A stretch of DNA of 64,000 bases, taken from NCBI GenBank assembly GCA_965198755.1, contig OZ240673.1, positions 744,001-808,000 on the forward strand. The letters run 5' to 3'. Made by a program: the position numbers and the translations under genes. How positions within the stretch are numbered: position 1 is the stretch's first letter; every line of letters starts with the position of its first letter. Origin of the DNA: BOG-908 sp963692875. Its GTDB lineage: Bacteria > Pseudomonadota > Alphaproteobacteria > Acetobacterales > Acetobacteraceae. Shown here piece after piece: positions 42,315 through 51,247 of this stretch. The notes below the pieces were generated by a model. The model worked only from the letters and a program-made list of their open reading frames with translations. It ran no database searches and was not told where the DNA came from.

Positions 42315-43135
42315 GCCGGGCAGCCGCCGAGCAACGCGCGGGTGGCGGCCACCAGGTCCGGCTGGCGCAGCAGCCCTTCGCCCACCAGCAGGCAATGCGC
42401 GCCGACGGCGGCCAGGCGGTGCAGGTCGTCGTGGTTGCGGACGCCGCTCTCGGTGACGAGGATTCGACCGGGCGAGACGTGCGGGGCGAGCTCGATGGTA
42501 GTCTCGATGTCGGTCTGCAGGGTTTTGAGGTTGCGGTTGTTGATGCCGATGAGCGGCGTCTGCAGGCCCAGCGCGCGGTCCAGCTCGGCGCGGTCGTGCA
42601 CCTCGGCCAGCACGTCGAGGTCGAGGTCGCGGGCGATGCCTTCGAGCTCGATGGCGCGCGAGTCGGTCAGCGCCGCCATTATGAGCAGGATGCAGTCCGC
42701 ACCGGCGGCACGACTTTCGTAGACCTGCCAGGGGTCGATGATGAAGTCCTTGCGCAGGACGGGCAGTGGCACCGCGTCGCGGGCGGCCTTGAGGTCGTCC
42801 AGAGTGCCGCCGAAATGCGGGAAGTCGGTCAGCACCGAGAGGCAGACCGCGCCGCCTTCCTGATAGTCGCGGGCGAGCTGGGCCGGGTCCATGTCCGGGC
42901 GGATCGGGCCGCCGGAGGGCGAAGTGCGCTTGATCTCGGCGATCAGCCCGCATCTGCCGGCGATCAGCGCCGATTTAAGCGCGTCGCCGAAGCCGCGCGG
43001 GCGATGGCGGAGCTTGGCGATGCGGGATTTCAGCTTGGCCAACGGCACCTCAGCGCGCCGGCGCTCCAGCTCGGCCGCGGTGTCGGCGCAAATCCGGGCG
43101 AGCGCGTCCGGGTGGGTTGGGATGGTGTCGGGCAT
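42311..43135 (-). CDS. trpC: indole-3-glycerol phosphate synthase
   Basis: A 274-residue TIM-barrel enzyme of tryptophan biosynthesis. It has LIAEIKRTSPSGGPIRPDMDPAQLARDYQEGGAVCLSVLTDFPHFGG, PVLRKDFIIDPWQVYESRAAGADCILLI, LAEVHDRAELDRAL, IGINNRNLKT and ESGVRNHDDL, containing the catalytic Lys and Glu residues. It is three bases from trpD and overlaps moaC. Confidence 0.96.
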   Translation of the reverse strand: MPDTIPTHPDALARICADTAAELERRRAEVPLAKLKSRIAKLRHRPRGFGDALKSALIAGRCGLIAEIKRTSPSGGPIRPDMDPAQLARDYQEGGAVCLSVLTDFPHFGGTLDDLKAARDAVPLPVLRKDFIIDPWQVYESRAAGADCILLIMAALTDSRAIELEGIARDLDLDVLAEVHDRAELDRALGLQTPLIGINNRNLKTLQTDIETTIELAPHVSPGRILVTESGVRNHDDLHRLAAVGAHCLLVGEGLLRQPDLVAATRALLGGCPA

Positions 43136-43138
43136 CGG

Positions 43139-44176
43139 TCAGGTCGCCTCGGTGGTCAGGCTCGGTTGCGGGTGGGCTTCGCGCTGAAGCGTTTGCAGGA
43201 CGGACATCGCCGCGCCGCCGTCGATGGCAATGGCGGCGGACTGGGCGCCATCGGCAAGGTCCGCGGCGCGCTCTGCCACCACCAGGCAGGCGGCGGCGTT
43301 CAGCAGTACGGTGTCGCGATAAGCACCTCTGGTCCCGCTCAGCAACGCGAGCAGGGCACGGGCGTTGCCGGCCGCATCGCCACCGGCGATGGCGGAGATG
43401 GGCGCGCGTCGCAGGCGCGCGTTCTCGGGGGCGACGGTGAAGCGGTGCAGCGTGCCGCGCCGCCACTCCACCACCTGGGTCTCGCCGGACAGTGTCAGCT
43501 CGTCGAGGCCCTGGCCGTGCACCAGCCAGGCGCGCTCGCTGCCCAGCGCGCCGAGTGTTTCGGCCATCGGAGCCAGCCAGTCCGGATGGTAGACGCCGGT
43601 GAGCTGCCTGGCGACGCGAGCCGGGCTGCAGAGCGGGCCCATCAGGTTGAAGATGGTGCGGAACCCCAGTTCGGCCCGCACGGCGTTGGCCTGGCGCAAG
43701 GCCGGATGGTGGTTGGGTGCGAACAGGAAGACGAGGTTGGTGCGGCGCAGTTGCAGCGCCAGCGACTCCGCCGCTTGGCTCGCTGGCAGGCCAAGCGCCT
43801 CGAGCACGTCGGCGCCGCCCGAGCGGGAAGACAGGGCCCGGTTGCCGTGCTTGGCGACCGGCACGCCGCATGCCGCCACGACGAAGGCGGTGGCGGTGGA
43901 GACGTTGAGGGTGGAGAAGCCGTCGCCGCCAGTGCCGCAGACGTCGATGGTGCCGGGTGGCGCGTCGATGACCCGCATGCGGGCGCGCATGGCCGCCACG
44001 GCGCCGGTCAGCTCGGCGACGCTCTCGCCACGCAGGTGCAAGGCGGTGAGCAGGGCGGCGACCTGGGGCGGCGTGGCGGCACCGTCCATGACGGCGGCAA
44101 AAGCGGCCTCGGACTCCGCGGTGGAAAGCCGTTCGCCGGCCACCAGGCGCCGGAGAGCAGGTTTGAGGTCGTTCAC
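43139..44176 (-). CDS. trpD: anthranilate phosphoribosyltransferase
   Basis: A 345-residue enzyme joining anthranilate to PRPP. Motifs: DVCGTGGDGFSTLNVSTATAFVVAACGVPVAKHGNRALSSRSGGADVLEALG (PRPP and anthranilate sites), FLFAPNHHPAL, RTIFNLMGPLCSPARV and VHGQGLDELTLSGETQV. The GTG start at 44176 fits the family start. The gene is first in trpD-trpC-moaC; trpG and trpE, often upstream in related genomes, are absent. Confidence 0.96.
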   Translation of the reverse strand: MNDLKPALRRLVAGERLSTAESEAAFAAVMDGAATPPQVAALLTALHLRGESVAELTGAVAAMRARMRVIDAPPGTIDVCGTGGDGFSTLNVSTATAFVVAACGVPVAKHGNRALSSRSGGADVLEALGLPASQAAESLALQLRRTNLVFLFAPNHHPALRQANAVRAELGFRTIFNLMGPLCSPARVARQLTGVYHPDWLAPMAETLGALGSERAWLVHGQGLDELTLSGETQVVEWRRGTLHRFTVAPENARLRRAPISAIAGGDAAGNARALLALLSGTRGAYRDTVLLNAAACLVVAERAADLADGAQSAAIAIDGGAAMSVLQTLQREAHPQPSLTTEAT

Positions 44177-44296
44177 GCGGCGTGGAGTGCGGCCATCCGG
44201 CGGGATATACCGGACAACGATATATAGGTCATCCGCACGGCGCGGCGTCGGTGATCGGCAAAGCAGGCGCTTGCTCAGCGTCCATCTGGAACAATG

Positions 44297-44393
44297 CGTG
44301 GCGGCATCCGACGCGGTTTCGTGGACAAGGCGTCGTGCTGCTCGCACGAGGCTCCGGTTCTCATGGCCAAGGACGATCGGCTCGCCCGCCCAG
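44297..44393 (+). repeat. second dispersed repeat, copy B
   Basis: GACGCGGTTTC, a 20-base spacer, GCTGCTCGCACGAGGCTC, then CATGGCCA and CGATCGGCTC, matching 2007-2093 in order. Both copies are within 150 bases of a damaged palindromic element. Confidence 0.5.
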
Positions 44394-44537
44394 ACCGGTG
44401 GCGCAGGCAAGCCGATCCGCTCCCGTATTCGACACCGCGCCAGCTGGCTCACTATGCCGACCTTCAAAACGGACAAGACGCAGAAACTCTCAAGCGCGCG
44501 GTCGCGGAGTTCTGGACGACACGCCTCACCAGCACGC

Positions 44538-44592
44538 GCCTTGAGAGACAAAAGTTTTTCGGTTCTTTTTTTCAAAAAAGAACTGCTCGCTT
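44538..44592. repeat. Palindromic element, copy 20 (right half only)
   Basis: GCCTTGAGAGACAAAAGTTTTTCGGTTC...GAACTGCTCGCTT. The left half is missing; GCAGGCGCTTGCT at 44262-44275 is the only left-over candidate. Confidence 0.8.
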
Positions 44593-44922
44593 CGTTTTCT
44601 CCGTCCGAGATCGATCACGAAAATGTCATGCTCGCCAAGGAGTTGCTCCACTGGAACGTTCCCGACCTGCTGCACGGAGCAGGATCCAACTTGAACGCAA
44701 GGCCGATCATGGTTGCGTAAGCATTCAACGCGGCAGGAAACGATAACGGACTGCCGGCGAAGCTCGGCAAAGACGGGTGACGAACGCCACAGTCTGATTG
44801 CAAGGGCGCATTCTCCCCGATAGTTAACGAATGGGAATCCAAAACCTGGGGTTTCCGGTGTCGCTCGCCGATCGGCGATGCGCAGCACCGCCTGTTCCTG
44901 ATCAATCCTCCGGAGGCTTTGT

Positions 44923-47085
44923 TTGCAAAACAGAACGAGATACCTGGTGCTCTGCGGCACGTTGCTGTCGGGGTGTGTCGTTGCCGGCGCAGCCTTCGCG
45001 GCCGACACGCAGACCATCGCGGGCAACGTAGCCCCGTGGATCAGCAGCGCCACCCGGCTGGGTGCCGTACCCGAAGGCCAGCAGGTCTCGATCGCGGTGC
45101 ACATGGCGCTGCGCAATGCCGCCGGGCTGCAGAGGTTAGTGGCGGACGTTTCCGCGCCGCACGGCCCGAATTACGGCAAATACCTGACCGCCGAGGCTAT
45201 CCGCAACCGCTTCGCGCCCGACCCGGCTGACGTCGCAGCCGCTGCCGCGATGCTGACGCAGGCGGGCATGCGCAACGTCACCGTCGGTCCGGACGGCATC
45301 TACGTCAGCGCGCAGGCGACGGTGGCGCAGCTGTCGCACACCTTCGGCGTGTCGCAGGCTTATTACAGCCACGGCGGCCGCACGCTGCGCGCCAACGCCG
45401 AGCTGCCGAGCGTGCCGGCCGCGCTGGCCGGCAAGATCGTCTCGATCGAAGGGCTCGACGAGACGAACCTGAGGTTCCCGCACCACGTCTCTGTCGTCCA
45501 GGACGAGCTCAAGGCGCCGACCAGCGCCGTCTCGGCGCAGGACACCGCGGTGACCCCGCCGCCGGTGGCCGCGGGCCTGCCCTCGCCATACTGCGACACC
45601 TATGCCGGCGACCTGGAAGCCACCCTCAGCACCCGGCCTGCACCCTATGGCGGCAAGCTGCCCTGGCTCGGCTGCGGCTACACCCCGCAGCAGGTTCGCG
45701 CGGCGTACGGCATGAACAAGGTGCAGATGGACGGCAGCGGCGTCACGGTCGCCATCGTGGACGCCTTTGCGTCGCCCACGCTGATGACTGACGGCAACGC
45801 CTACGCCAAGAACCACTCTCTGCCGCCACTGACCTCGGCCAACTTCTCCGAAATCATCCCCGACGGCATCTACGACGTGCCGGCCGCCCAGGTGGCCAAC
45901 GCCTATGGCTGGTGGGGCGAGGAGTCGCTCGACCTGTCCGCCGTGCACGGGTCCGCACCTGGAGCCAGCATCGTCTATGTCGGCTCCACCGACAACGGAA
46001 CGTCGCTGACGGTTGCGTTCGACAACGCCGTGATGAACCAGGTCGCCAGCATCATCACCAACAGCTACAGCTTCAACGGCGACGTGGATCCTGCCACTAC
46101 GGCGGCGCAGGACCAGGTGTTCATGATGGCCGGGGCCAGCGGCATCACCTTGCTGTTCAGCAGCGGCGACAGCGGCGACCTCAGCCAGGTCAACGGTATC
46201 GCCACCGGGTCGTACGAGGCGGACAGCTCCTACGTCACCGGCGTGGGCGGCACCACGCTGGCGGTGCTGGCACCGTCCGGCCGCAAGGGCGAATGGGGCT
46301 GGGGCAACTACCGCGACTATCTCGCCAACGCGCAGGTCAACAGCGGCACCTCGATCACCACGACCGGGCTCGAGACCACCACGGCGTTCGGCGTCACCTA
46401 CTCGGCCTTCAGCTTCTATGCCGGCGCCGGCGGCGGGTTGAGCCTGATCGAGCCGCAGCCCAGCTACCAGACCGGCATCGTTCCGGACGCGCTGGCCACC
46501 ACCCTCTACACCGCCAGCGGCAGCGCCTTCACGCTGAACAAGATGCGCGTCTCGCCGGACGTCTCGATGGTTGCCGATCCTTACTCCGGCTACCTGTACG
46601 GCGAGACCTTCACCATCGCCGGCAACGCGATCGCCGATTCGGGCTGCACGCCGGTGACGAGCACGACCGAGTACTGCGAGAGCAGCATCGGCGGCACCAG
46701 CCTCGCCTCGCCGCTGATGGCCGGCATGTTTGCGGTGGTGGACCAGGCGCGCCTGGCTGCCGGCAAGCCGGTGGTCGGCTTCGCCAACCCGTTCCTCTAC
46801 GCGGGCAAGATCGGCACTACGCTAACCGCATCCGGCATCAACGACGTGCAGGCGCCAACACATCCTCTGGCACTATTGCGCGGTTACGCCAACGATCTGA
46901 CCCGAGTGCGGGTGGTGACGGTCAACTCCGTGCCGCTCAACTTCGAGACGACGCCGTACGCGCTGGAGATCTGCGGCCTGAAAATCTGCCAGGGCATCGA
47001 CGACATCTTTAACTCCACCGCGACCGGGTACGACGACGTGACCGGGCTCGGCGTGCCTTACGCACCGGCGCTGATTAACCAGTAA
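44923..47085 (+). CDS. secreted S53 (sedolisin/pseudomonalisin) peptidase
   Basis: A 720-residue acid-acting serine-carboxyl peptidase. Signal peptide YLVLCGTLLSGCVVAGAAFA, then a pro-kumamolisin propeptide (residues about 30-180, including PHGPNYGKYLTAEAIRNRFAP), then the catalytic domain. Catalytic residues are visible: Glu and Asp in WWGEESLDLSAVHG, oxyanion Asp in LLFSSGDSGD and Ser in SIGGTSLASPLMAG; TATGYDDVTGLGVP near the end is the calcium-site region. The TTG start is supported by CGGAGG at 44911-44916. Family members work best at acid pH, consistent with an acidophilic or acetic-type host (inference). Confidence 0.93.
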   Translation: MQNRTRYLVLCGTLLSGCVVAGAAFAADTQTIAGNVAPWISSATRLGAVPEGQQVSIAVHMALRNAAGLQRLVADVSAPHGPNYGKYLTAEAIRNRFAPDPADVAAAAAMLTQAGMRNVTVGPDGIYVSAQATVAQLSHTFGVSQAYYSHGGRTLRANAELPSVPAALAGKIVSIEGLDETNLRFPHHVSVVQDELKAPTSAVSAQDTAVTPPPVAAGLPSPYCDTYAGDLEATLSTRPAPYGGKLPWLGCGYTPQQVRAAYGMNKVQMDGSGVTVAIVDAFASPTLMTDGNAYAKNHSLPPLTSANFSEIIPDGIYDVPAAQVANAYGWWGEESLDLSAVHGSAPGASIVYVGSTDNGTSLTVAFDNAVMNQVASIITNSYSFNGDVDPATTAAQDQVFMMAGASGITLLFSSGDSGDLSQVNGIATGSYEADSSYVTGVGGTTLAVLAPSGRKGEWGWGNYRDYLANAQVNSGTSITTTGLETTTAFGVTYSAFSFYAGAGGGLSLIEPQPSYQTGIVPDALATTLYTASGSAFTLNKMRVSPDVSMVADPYSGYLYGETFTIAGNAIADSGCTPVTSTTEYCESSIGGTSLASPLMAGMFAVVDQARLAAGKPVVGFANPFLYAGKIGTTLTASGINDVQAPTHPLALLRGYANDLTRVRVVTVNSVPLNFETTPYALEICGLKICQGIDDIFNSTATGYDDVTGLGVPYAPALINQ

Positions 47086-47161
47086 CGCTTACGGAGGCAG
47101 TTTGCAGCCAGCCGGGCGCAAACTGCCGGACCACGGAGGGTGCCGTTTGGTGGAGAAAGCC

Positions 47162-47304
47162 AAGCAAGCGCCTTCTTTTTCGAGAAAAAGAAGCAAAAAG
47201 CTTTTGGGAGCGCTGTCGCGGAGGGCTGAGACGCACGCCTCAACGACGCGCAACCGACGGAAACAAAAGTTTTTTGGTTTTTTTTCAAAAAAGAACCGCT
47301 TGCC
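47162..47304. repeat. Palindromic element, copy 21 (full)
   Basis: AAGCAAGCGCCTTCTTTTTCGA/GAAAAAGAAGC, AAAAAGCTTTTGGGAGCGCTGTCGCGGAGG, third-type centre GACGCACGCCTCAACGACG, then GAAACAAAAGTTTTTTGG, shortened hairpin TTTTTTTTCAAAAAAGAACCGCTTGCCT. Lies between two convergent genes. Confidence 0.9.
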
Positions 47305-47311
47305 TAGCTGC

Positions 47312-48184
47312 TCAGGATGTAGCCATGAGCGCGCCATAGCGCGCGGCGTGCCGTAGCCGCGTACGTTGAAGCAGCTCCCCGGGCGCCTGGAACTGCATCG
47401 CGGCGATCGTCTCCCAAAGCTGCAGGTCTAGGCGCGAGCGCGCGTGCATGAGTGACAGGCAGGCATCGTCGAGTTCATCGGCAAACGGAGTCCGCAGGCC
47501 GGGTGGCACTGCTTCGGATTCGTTGCGGCGTTCCGACACCAGAGGCCGCCCGAGCCAGGCGGACAGGCGGATCCAAAGGTCTGCGTCCTCGGCGATGCCG
47601 GCGTAGGCAAAACCTGCAAGGCGCGCCTGGGCCGCCTGCAGAAGCTCACTGTCGTGGCCAGGGTCGATGAACGCCGAAGCCGGCGCCAGCTCGTGTGGCC
47701 AGACAAGCATCCGCAAGGCGACGTTGTCGGTTTGCGCGGCAATGCGCTTCTGGTCGAGGAAGACGGCGAGCGGCTGGCGTGCAAGGCGCACCGCGTCCCC
47801 CCAGCCGCCCAGGCCGGCAAGGTGCGCGTCCGTGTGGCGGCGCCAGAATAGCCACAGCGACATCAGCCGGGTGAGCGGCTCGCGCAGCACAGTGACCAGT
47901 TGCCCTTCGGGGTAGGCGGTGCGCAGCGTGGCGTAGCTGAAATGGCCGGCGACCAGTGCGGCCTCGGGCGGCAGGTGGTGCGGGCTGCTGAAGACGTTCT
48001 GCCGTTGAGCAGGCGAAAAGCTGGCGAAGTCGGTGAAGCCGCCGAACAGCACGCGGTCGAAGCCGCCGGCCAGGGTTGCAGGTGCCAGCGCGGCGGCCAG
48101 GCTGGCGGTCAGCGAGGTGCCGGCGGCTTTCGGAACGTGCATGAGGCAGAGCGGGCGTGCTCGATCGTAGGGTGTTCGATCCAT
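47312..48184 (-). CDS. sulfotransferase family protein
   Basis: A 290-residue cytoplasmic enzyme with a PAPS-type nucleotide fold. HVPKAAGTSLTASL near the start is the 5'-phosphosulfate-binding loop, and VLREPLTRLMSLW is the 3'-phosphate-binding motif. This matches the sulfotransferase family 2/3 domain, whose members sulfate carbohydrate chains. It is followed by surface-sugar genes. Substrate unknown; it may modify the locus glycan. It converges with the protease gene onto palindromic copy 21. Confidence 0.75.
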   Translation of the reverse strand: MDRTPYDRARPLCLMHVPKAAGTSLTASLAAALAPATLAGGFDRVLFGGFTDFASFSPAQRQNVFSSPHHLPPEAALVAGHFSYATLRTAYPEGQLVTVLREPLTRLMSLWLFWRRHTDAHLAGLGGWGDAVRLARQPLAVFLDQKRIAAQTDNVALRMLVWPHELAPASAFIDPGHDSELLQAAQARLAGFAYAGIAEDADLWIRLSAWLGRPLVSERRNESEAVPPGLRTPFADELDDACLSLMHARSRLDLQLWETIAAMQFQAPGELLQRTRLRHAARYGALMATS

Positions 48185-48186
48185 CA

Positions 48187-48226
48187 GGCGAAAGTACGGC
48201 CTTCTTCGAGAAAGAGGAGCAAGCTC
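48187..48226. repeat. fragment of the palindromic element
   Basis: GGCGAAAGTACGGCCTTCTTCGAGAAAGAGGAGC resembles one hairpin arm of the element without its outer ends. Weak match at the 5' end of the sulfotransferase gene. Confidence 0.4.
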
Positions 48227-48261
48227 TTATTCCAGCCGCCGTTGGCGGTGACGTCTGGCAA

Positions 48262-48418
48262 AAAGCAAGCAGTCCTTTTTTTAGAATGAGGAAAAACTTT
48301 CGCTCTCTCCGCATATGCAGCAGTCGGGCATTGCCGAATCAACACGCGTGCCGAAAATGCAAGGAGAAGCAAAAGTTTTTTGGTTCTTTTTTTCAAAAAA
48401 GAACCGCTTGCTTGCTTA
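48262..48418. repeat. Palindromic element, copy 22 (second centre type)
   Basis: AAAGCAAGCAGTCC, a drifted left hairpin, AAAAACTTTCGCTCTCTCCGCATATGCAGCAGTCGG, then AATCAACACGCGTGCCGAAAATGC, AGCAAAAGTTTTTTGGTTC...GAACCGCTTGCTTGCTTA. Shares GCAGCAG and ACACGCGTGC with copy 24, not with the CGCGACAG centres. The GT stop lies in its right end. Confidence 0.85.
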
Positions 48419-49927
48419 GGACGCGACAGGTTGCAAAGCCTGATGCTGGATAGCCGCTTCCCAGCGCGGCGCGATCGTCTCGGGGCTGTAGAGCTCCGCC
48501 TGGCGCAGGCCGCGTTCGCGCAGCAGGGCAAGGTGGCCGGACTGGCGCGGCAGTTCGGCAAAGCGGGCGATCATGCTGCCCAGTTGCGCCTCGTCGTACG
48601 CGTCGAAATACGCGGCGGCGTTGCCGTAGACCCAGCGGTGCACGGGGATGTCGGACGCGATCACCGGCGTGCCGCACGACATGCCTTCGACGCCGGAGTA
48701 GTCGAACCCTTCGGCGCGGCTGGGGCAGACGACGCAGTGCGACATCGAGTACAGCACGCGCAGTTCGGCGGTGGGCACGCGGCTGAGGTGGATGGCACCT
48801 TCGCGCACCAGGGCGCGCAGCTCGCGCAACTCAGCGTCTGACCGCCAGCCGGGGTTGGCCACGACAAGCAGCTGGATGGGTTCGGCGGTCATGTTGCGGG
48901 CGATCTCGAAGCCGCGGAACAGCTTGATGTAGTTCTTGCGCGGCTCCAGCGTGGAGACCGCCATGAACAGTTTCGGCAGCTTGTCCGGCATCTCGACCCG
49001 GCCGCGGGTGGTGTCCGGGCTGCGGCGGCGGGCGAGGATGTGGCGCAACGCCTGCGGCGAGCAGCTTTCGGGAAAATACTCGCGCGCGACGGTGACGGGG
49101 ATGGTGTGGACGCGGCGTTCGGCGTACGGAAACAGGCGGAGCAGGTCGTCGCGCACGGGCTCGGAATCGCAATAGAAGCTGGCGCCGGCTTCCATGTTCC
49201 GCTGCAGCATGCGCGCGTGGCCCAGCGCGTGCAGCCACGGTTCGCCCACGGTGTGCGGGCTGAGCAGCGGCAGCGCGTCGTAGTAGCGGATCATCATCGA
49301 TGTGCCGCGGGCCACACGGTACGGCGAGACCGAAGCGGCGAAGAACAGGTCCCATCCGGCAGTGTCGATACGGCGCTGGAAGGGTTTCGGCAGCATGCTC
49401 ATCGAGCGCGCGTATTCGTGGCCGAGCTCGGTCGCGTAGTACTCCGCGCGCTGCAGGATGTGGCGGTCACGCGGGGGAAGCGTGTTGTCGAACAGCTTCA
49501 TCCACAGATAGTCCTCGAACACCACCGGGTCGAGCTGCAGGTCGAGGCGTTCGCGGCGGAACATCTCGGTCAGCAGGATGTGCGGCTTGACCAGGCGGCG
49601 GCGGATGAAGCCCGGCACCAGTTGCTCGATGCCGAAACCCCAGTTCACCCGCCTGGTGTCCTGAGCGATCAGCACCTTGGTCTGCTCCAGCGTGCGTTCG
49701 AACGGCGTGCGGGCCTTGCGCCTGCGCGAGGTGTAGTGGATGCCGGAGGCCAGGCCCGCGAAACGCCGCAGCCGCAGGCCGGAGAACATGGCAAACAGCA
49801 GCCTGGCTTCCTGCGGGATGCCTGAAAAGCCTTCGTAGCAGGGCCGCAGGTCCATGATCAGCGACGGCCCGTAAGCGCCAGCAGGCCCGGAACCCCCAAG
49901 GCGAGCAGTTTCCACCAGCGTGTCCAC
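48416..49927 (-). CDS. glycosyltransferase family 1/4
   Basis: About 503 residues. The C-terminal half is a GT-B glycosyltransferase: FMAVSTLEPRKNYIKLFRGFEIA, LLVVANPGWRSD and the donor-binding VVCPSRAEGFDYSGVEGMSCGTPVIASDIPVHR. The N-terminal acceptor domain begins YGPSLIMDLRPCYEG-x-SGIPQEARLLF. GTG 49927 is preferred because GGAG-type AGGAGA lies six bases upstream. It is divergent from the gmd gene, 183 bases away, and ends in palindromic copy 22. Confidence 0.82.
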   Translation of the reverse strand: MDTLVETARLGGSGPAGAYGPSLIMDLRPCYEGFSGIPQEARLLFAMFSGLRLRRFAGLASGIHYTSRRRKARTPFERTLEQTKVLIAQDTRRVNWGFGIEQLVPGFIRRRLVKPHILLTEMFRRERLDLQLDPVVFEDYLWMKLFDNTLPPRDRHILQRAEYYATELGHEYARSMSMLPKPFQRRIDTAGWDLFFAASVSPYRVARGTSMMIRYYDALPLLSPHTVGEPWLHALGHARMLQRNMEAGASFYCDSEPVRDDLLRLFPYAERRVHTIPVTVAREYFPESCSPQALRHILARRRSPDTTRGRVEMPDKLPKLFMAVSTLEPRKNYIKLFRGFEIARNMTAEPIQLLVVANPGWRSDAELRELRALVREGAIHLSRVPTAELRVLYSMSHCVVCPSRAEGFDYSGVEGMSCGTPVIASDIPVHRWVYGNAAAYFDAYDEAQLGSMIARFAELPRQSGHLALLRERGLRQAELYSPETIAPRWEAAIQHQALQPVAS

Positions 49928-50110
49928 GCGACGTCTCCTGCTCTGCCCGGCGCATCCGGTGGCGGGGCGCTTACGTAGACAAGCAAGCCACACGCGCCGA
50001 TAAGGTGGCAACCGGCAAGTCACAAAGCTGTTGCTTGAAGGCTACCCGAGGCCGGCGCCAAGATTCGGCCCAAATAAGCGCGGAACCGCGCCAGATCAGG
50101 GAAGTGCCAT

Positions 50111-51094
50111 TTGCCTACAGCATTGATTACCGGCGTGACCGGGCAGGACGGCGCCTATCTTGCCAAGTTCCTGTTGGGGCGCGGGTATCGTGTGGTGGGC
50201 GCAGTGCGCAGGTCGGCGTCCTCCGAGGTGATCCTCGAACGGTTGCGCTGGCTCGGCGTGACCGAGCAGGTGGAGCTGGCGGATGCGGACCTGCTGGACC
50301 TGTCCAGCCTGATCCGCGTGATGCAGTCGGTCCGGCCGGATGAGGTGTACAACCTGGCCGCGCAAAGTTTCGTGGCCGCATCCTGGCAGCAGCCGACGCT
50401 GACCGGCGCGGTGACCGGGATCGGCGCAGTGAACGTGCTGGAGGCCGTGCGCATAGCGGCACCGTCCGCACGGTTCTACCAGGCCTCGTCATCGGAAATG
50501 TTCGGTCGTGTGTGCGAGCCCGTACAGTCCGAACGCACGCCGTTCTACCCGCGCAGCCCGTATGCCTGCGCCAAGCTGTACGCCCACACCATGACGATCA
50601 ACTACCGCGAGAGCTACGGCCTGCACGCCTCCTGCGGCATCTTGTTCAACCACGAGAGCCCGTTGCGCGGCATCGAGTTCGTCACCCGCAGGATCACCGA
50701 CGGCGTGGCGCGGATCCGGCTCGGGCTGGCGCGCGAACTGCGGCTCGGCAACCTCGATGCGCAGCGCGACTGGGGGCACGCGCGCGACTACGTGCAGGCG
50801 ATGTGGACCATGTTGCAACAGGACACGCCGGACGACTACGTGATCGCCACCGGCACCAGCATCACGGTGCGGGACTTCTGCCAGTTGGCGTTCTCGCAGG
50901 CCTCGCTGGACGCCGACGAGTTCGTCTCGCTCGGCCAGGACCTGCTTCGGCCTGCAGAGGTGAACCTGCTGCGCGGCGACGCGAGCAAGGCGCGCCAGGT
51001 GTTCGGCTGGCAGCCGAGCACGAGCCTGCAGGACATGGTGGCAGAGATGGTGGATGCCGACATCTTCCGTCATCGCGCGCGGATGGCTGCCTGA
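50111..51094 (+). CDS. gmd: GDP-mannose 4,6-dehydratase
   Basis: A 327-residue short-chain dehydrogenase. It converts GDP-mannose to GDP-4-keto-6-deoxymannose. Rossmann motif LITGVTGQDGAYLAKFLL, YNLAAQSFV, the catalytic YPRSPYACAKLYAHTM (YxxxK) and LFNHESPLRGIEFVTRRIT are diagnostic; LGNLDAQRDWGHARDYVQAMW is the GMD signature. It is slightly shorter than typical. The TTG start has GGGAAG eight bases upstream. The next gene is the matching reductase. Confidence 0.93.
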   Translation: MPTALITGVTGQDGAYLAKFLLGRGYRVVGAVRRSASSEVILERLRWLGVTEQVELADADLLDLSSLIRVMQSVRPDEVYNLAAQSFVAASWQQPTLTGAVTGIGAVNVLEAVRIAAPSARFYQASSSEMFGRVCEPVQSERTPFYPRSPYACAKLYAHTMTINYRESYGLHASCGILFNHESPLRGIEFVTRRITDGVARIRLGLARELRLGNLDAQRDWGHARDYVQAMWTMLQQDTPDDYVIATGTSITVRDFCQLAFSQASLDADEFVSLGQDLLRPAEVNLLRGDASKARQVFGWQPSTSLQDMVAEMVDADIFRHRARMAA

Positions 51095-51121
51095 GGGGGC
51101 TACTGTGTCGATTCAGAAGAG

Positions 51122-51178
51122 AAGGCAAGCAAGCAGTTCTTTTTTGAAGAAAAGAACCAAAAAACTTTCGCTTCCTGG
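51122..51178. repeat. Palindromic element, copy 23 (left half only)
   Basis: AAGGCAAGCAAGCAGTTC/GAACC and AAAAAACTTTCGCTTCCTGGGG. No right half is seen; the coding start of the next gene follows 70 bases later. Confidence 0.85.
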
Positions 51179-51247
51179 GGTGCGGTGTGGGGAGTCGCGG
51201 TGGTTCAGCCTACTGCGGTTCGCTTTTGATCTGGAAAGGTTCGCCTT

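Larger units (their letters stand above)
44177..44922. other. 746-base region without a supported gene
   Basis: Between divergent trpD and the S53 protease gene. An A/T-rich patch (CGATATATAGGTC, 44218-44230) could be part of a trpD promoter. Bases 44297-44393 match the second dispersed repeat near 2 kb, and 44538-44592 is a lone right half of the palindromic element. An open frame at 44294-44746 runs through repeat sequence and I do not believe it. Confidence 0.5.

Noticed and set aside
44294..44746. A 150-codon plus-strand frame upstream of the S53 protease gene
   Set aside because: It crosses the second dispersed repeat and a palindromic half element, has no ribosome site and no recognisable family.
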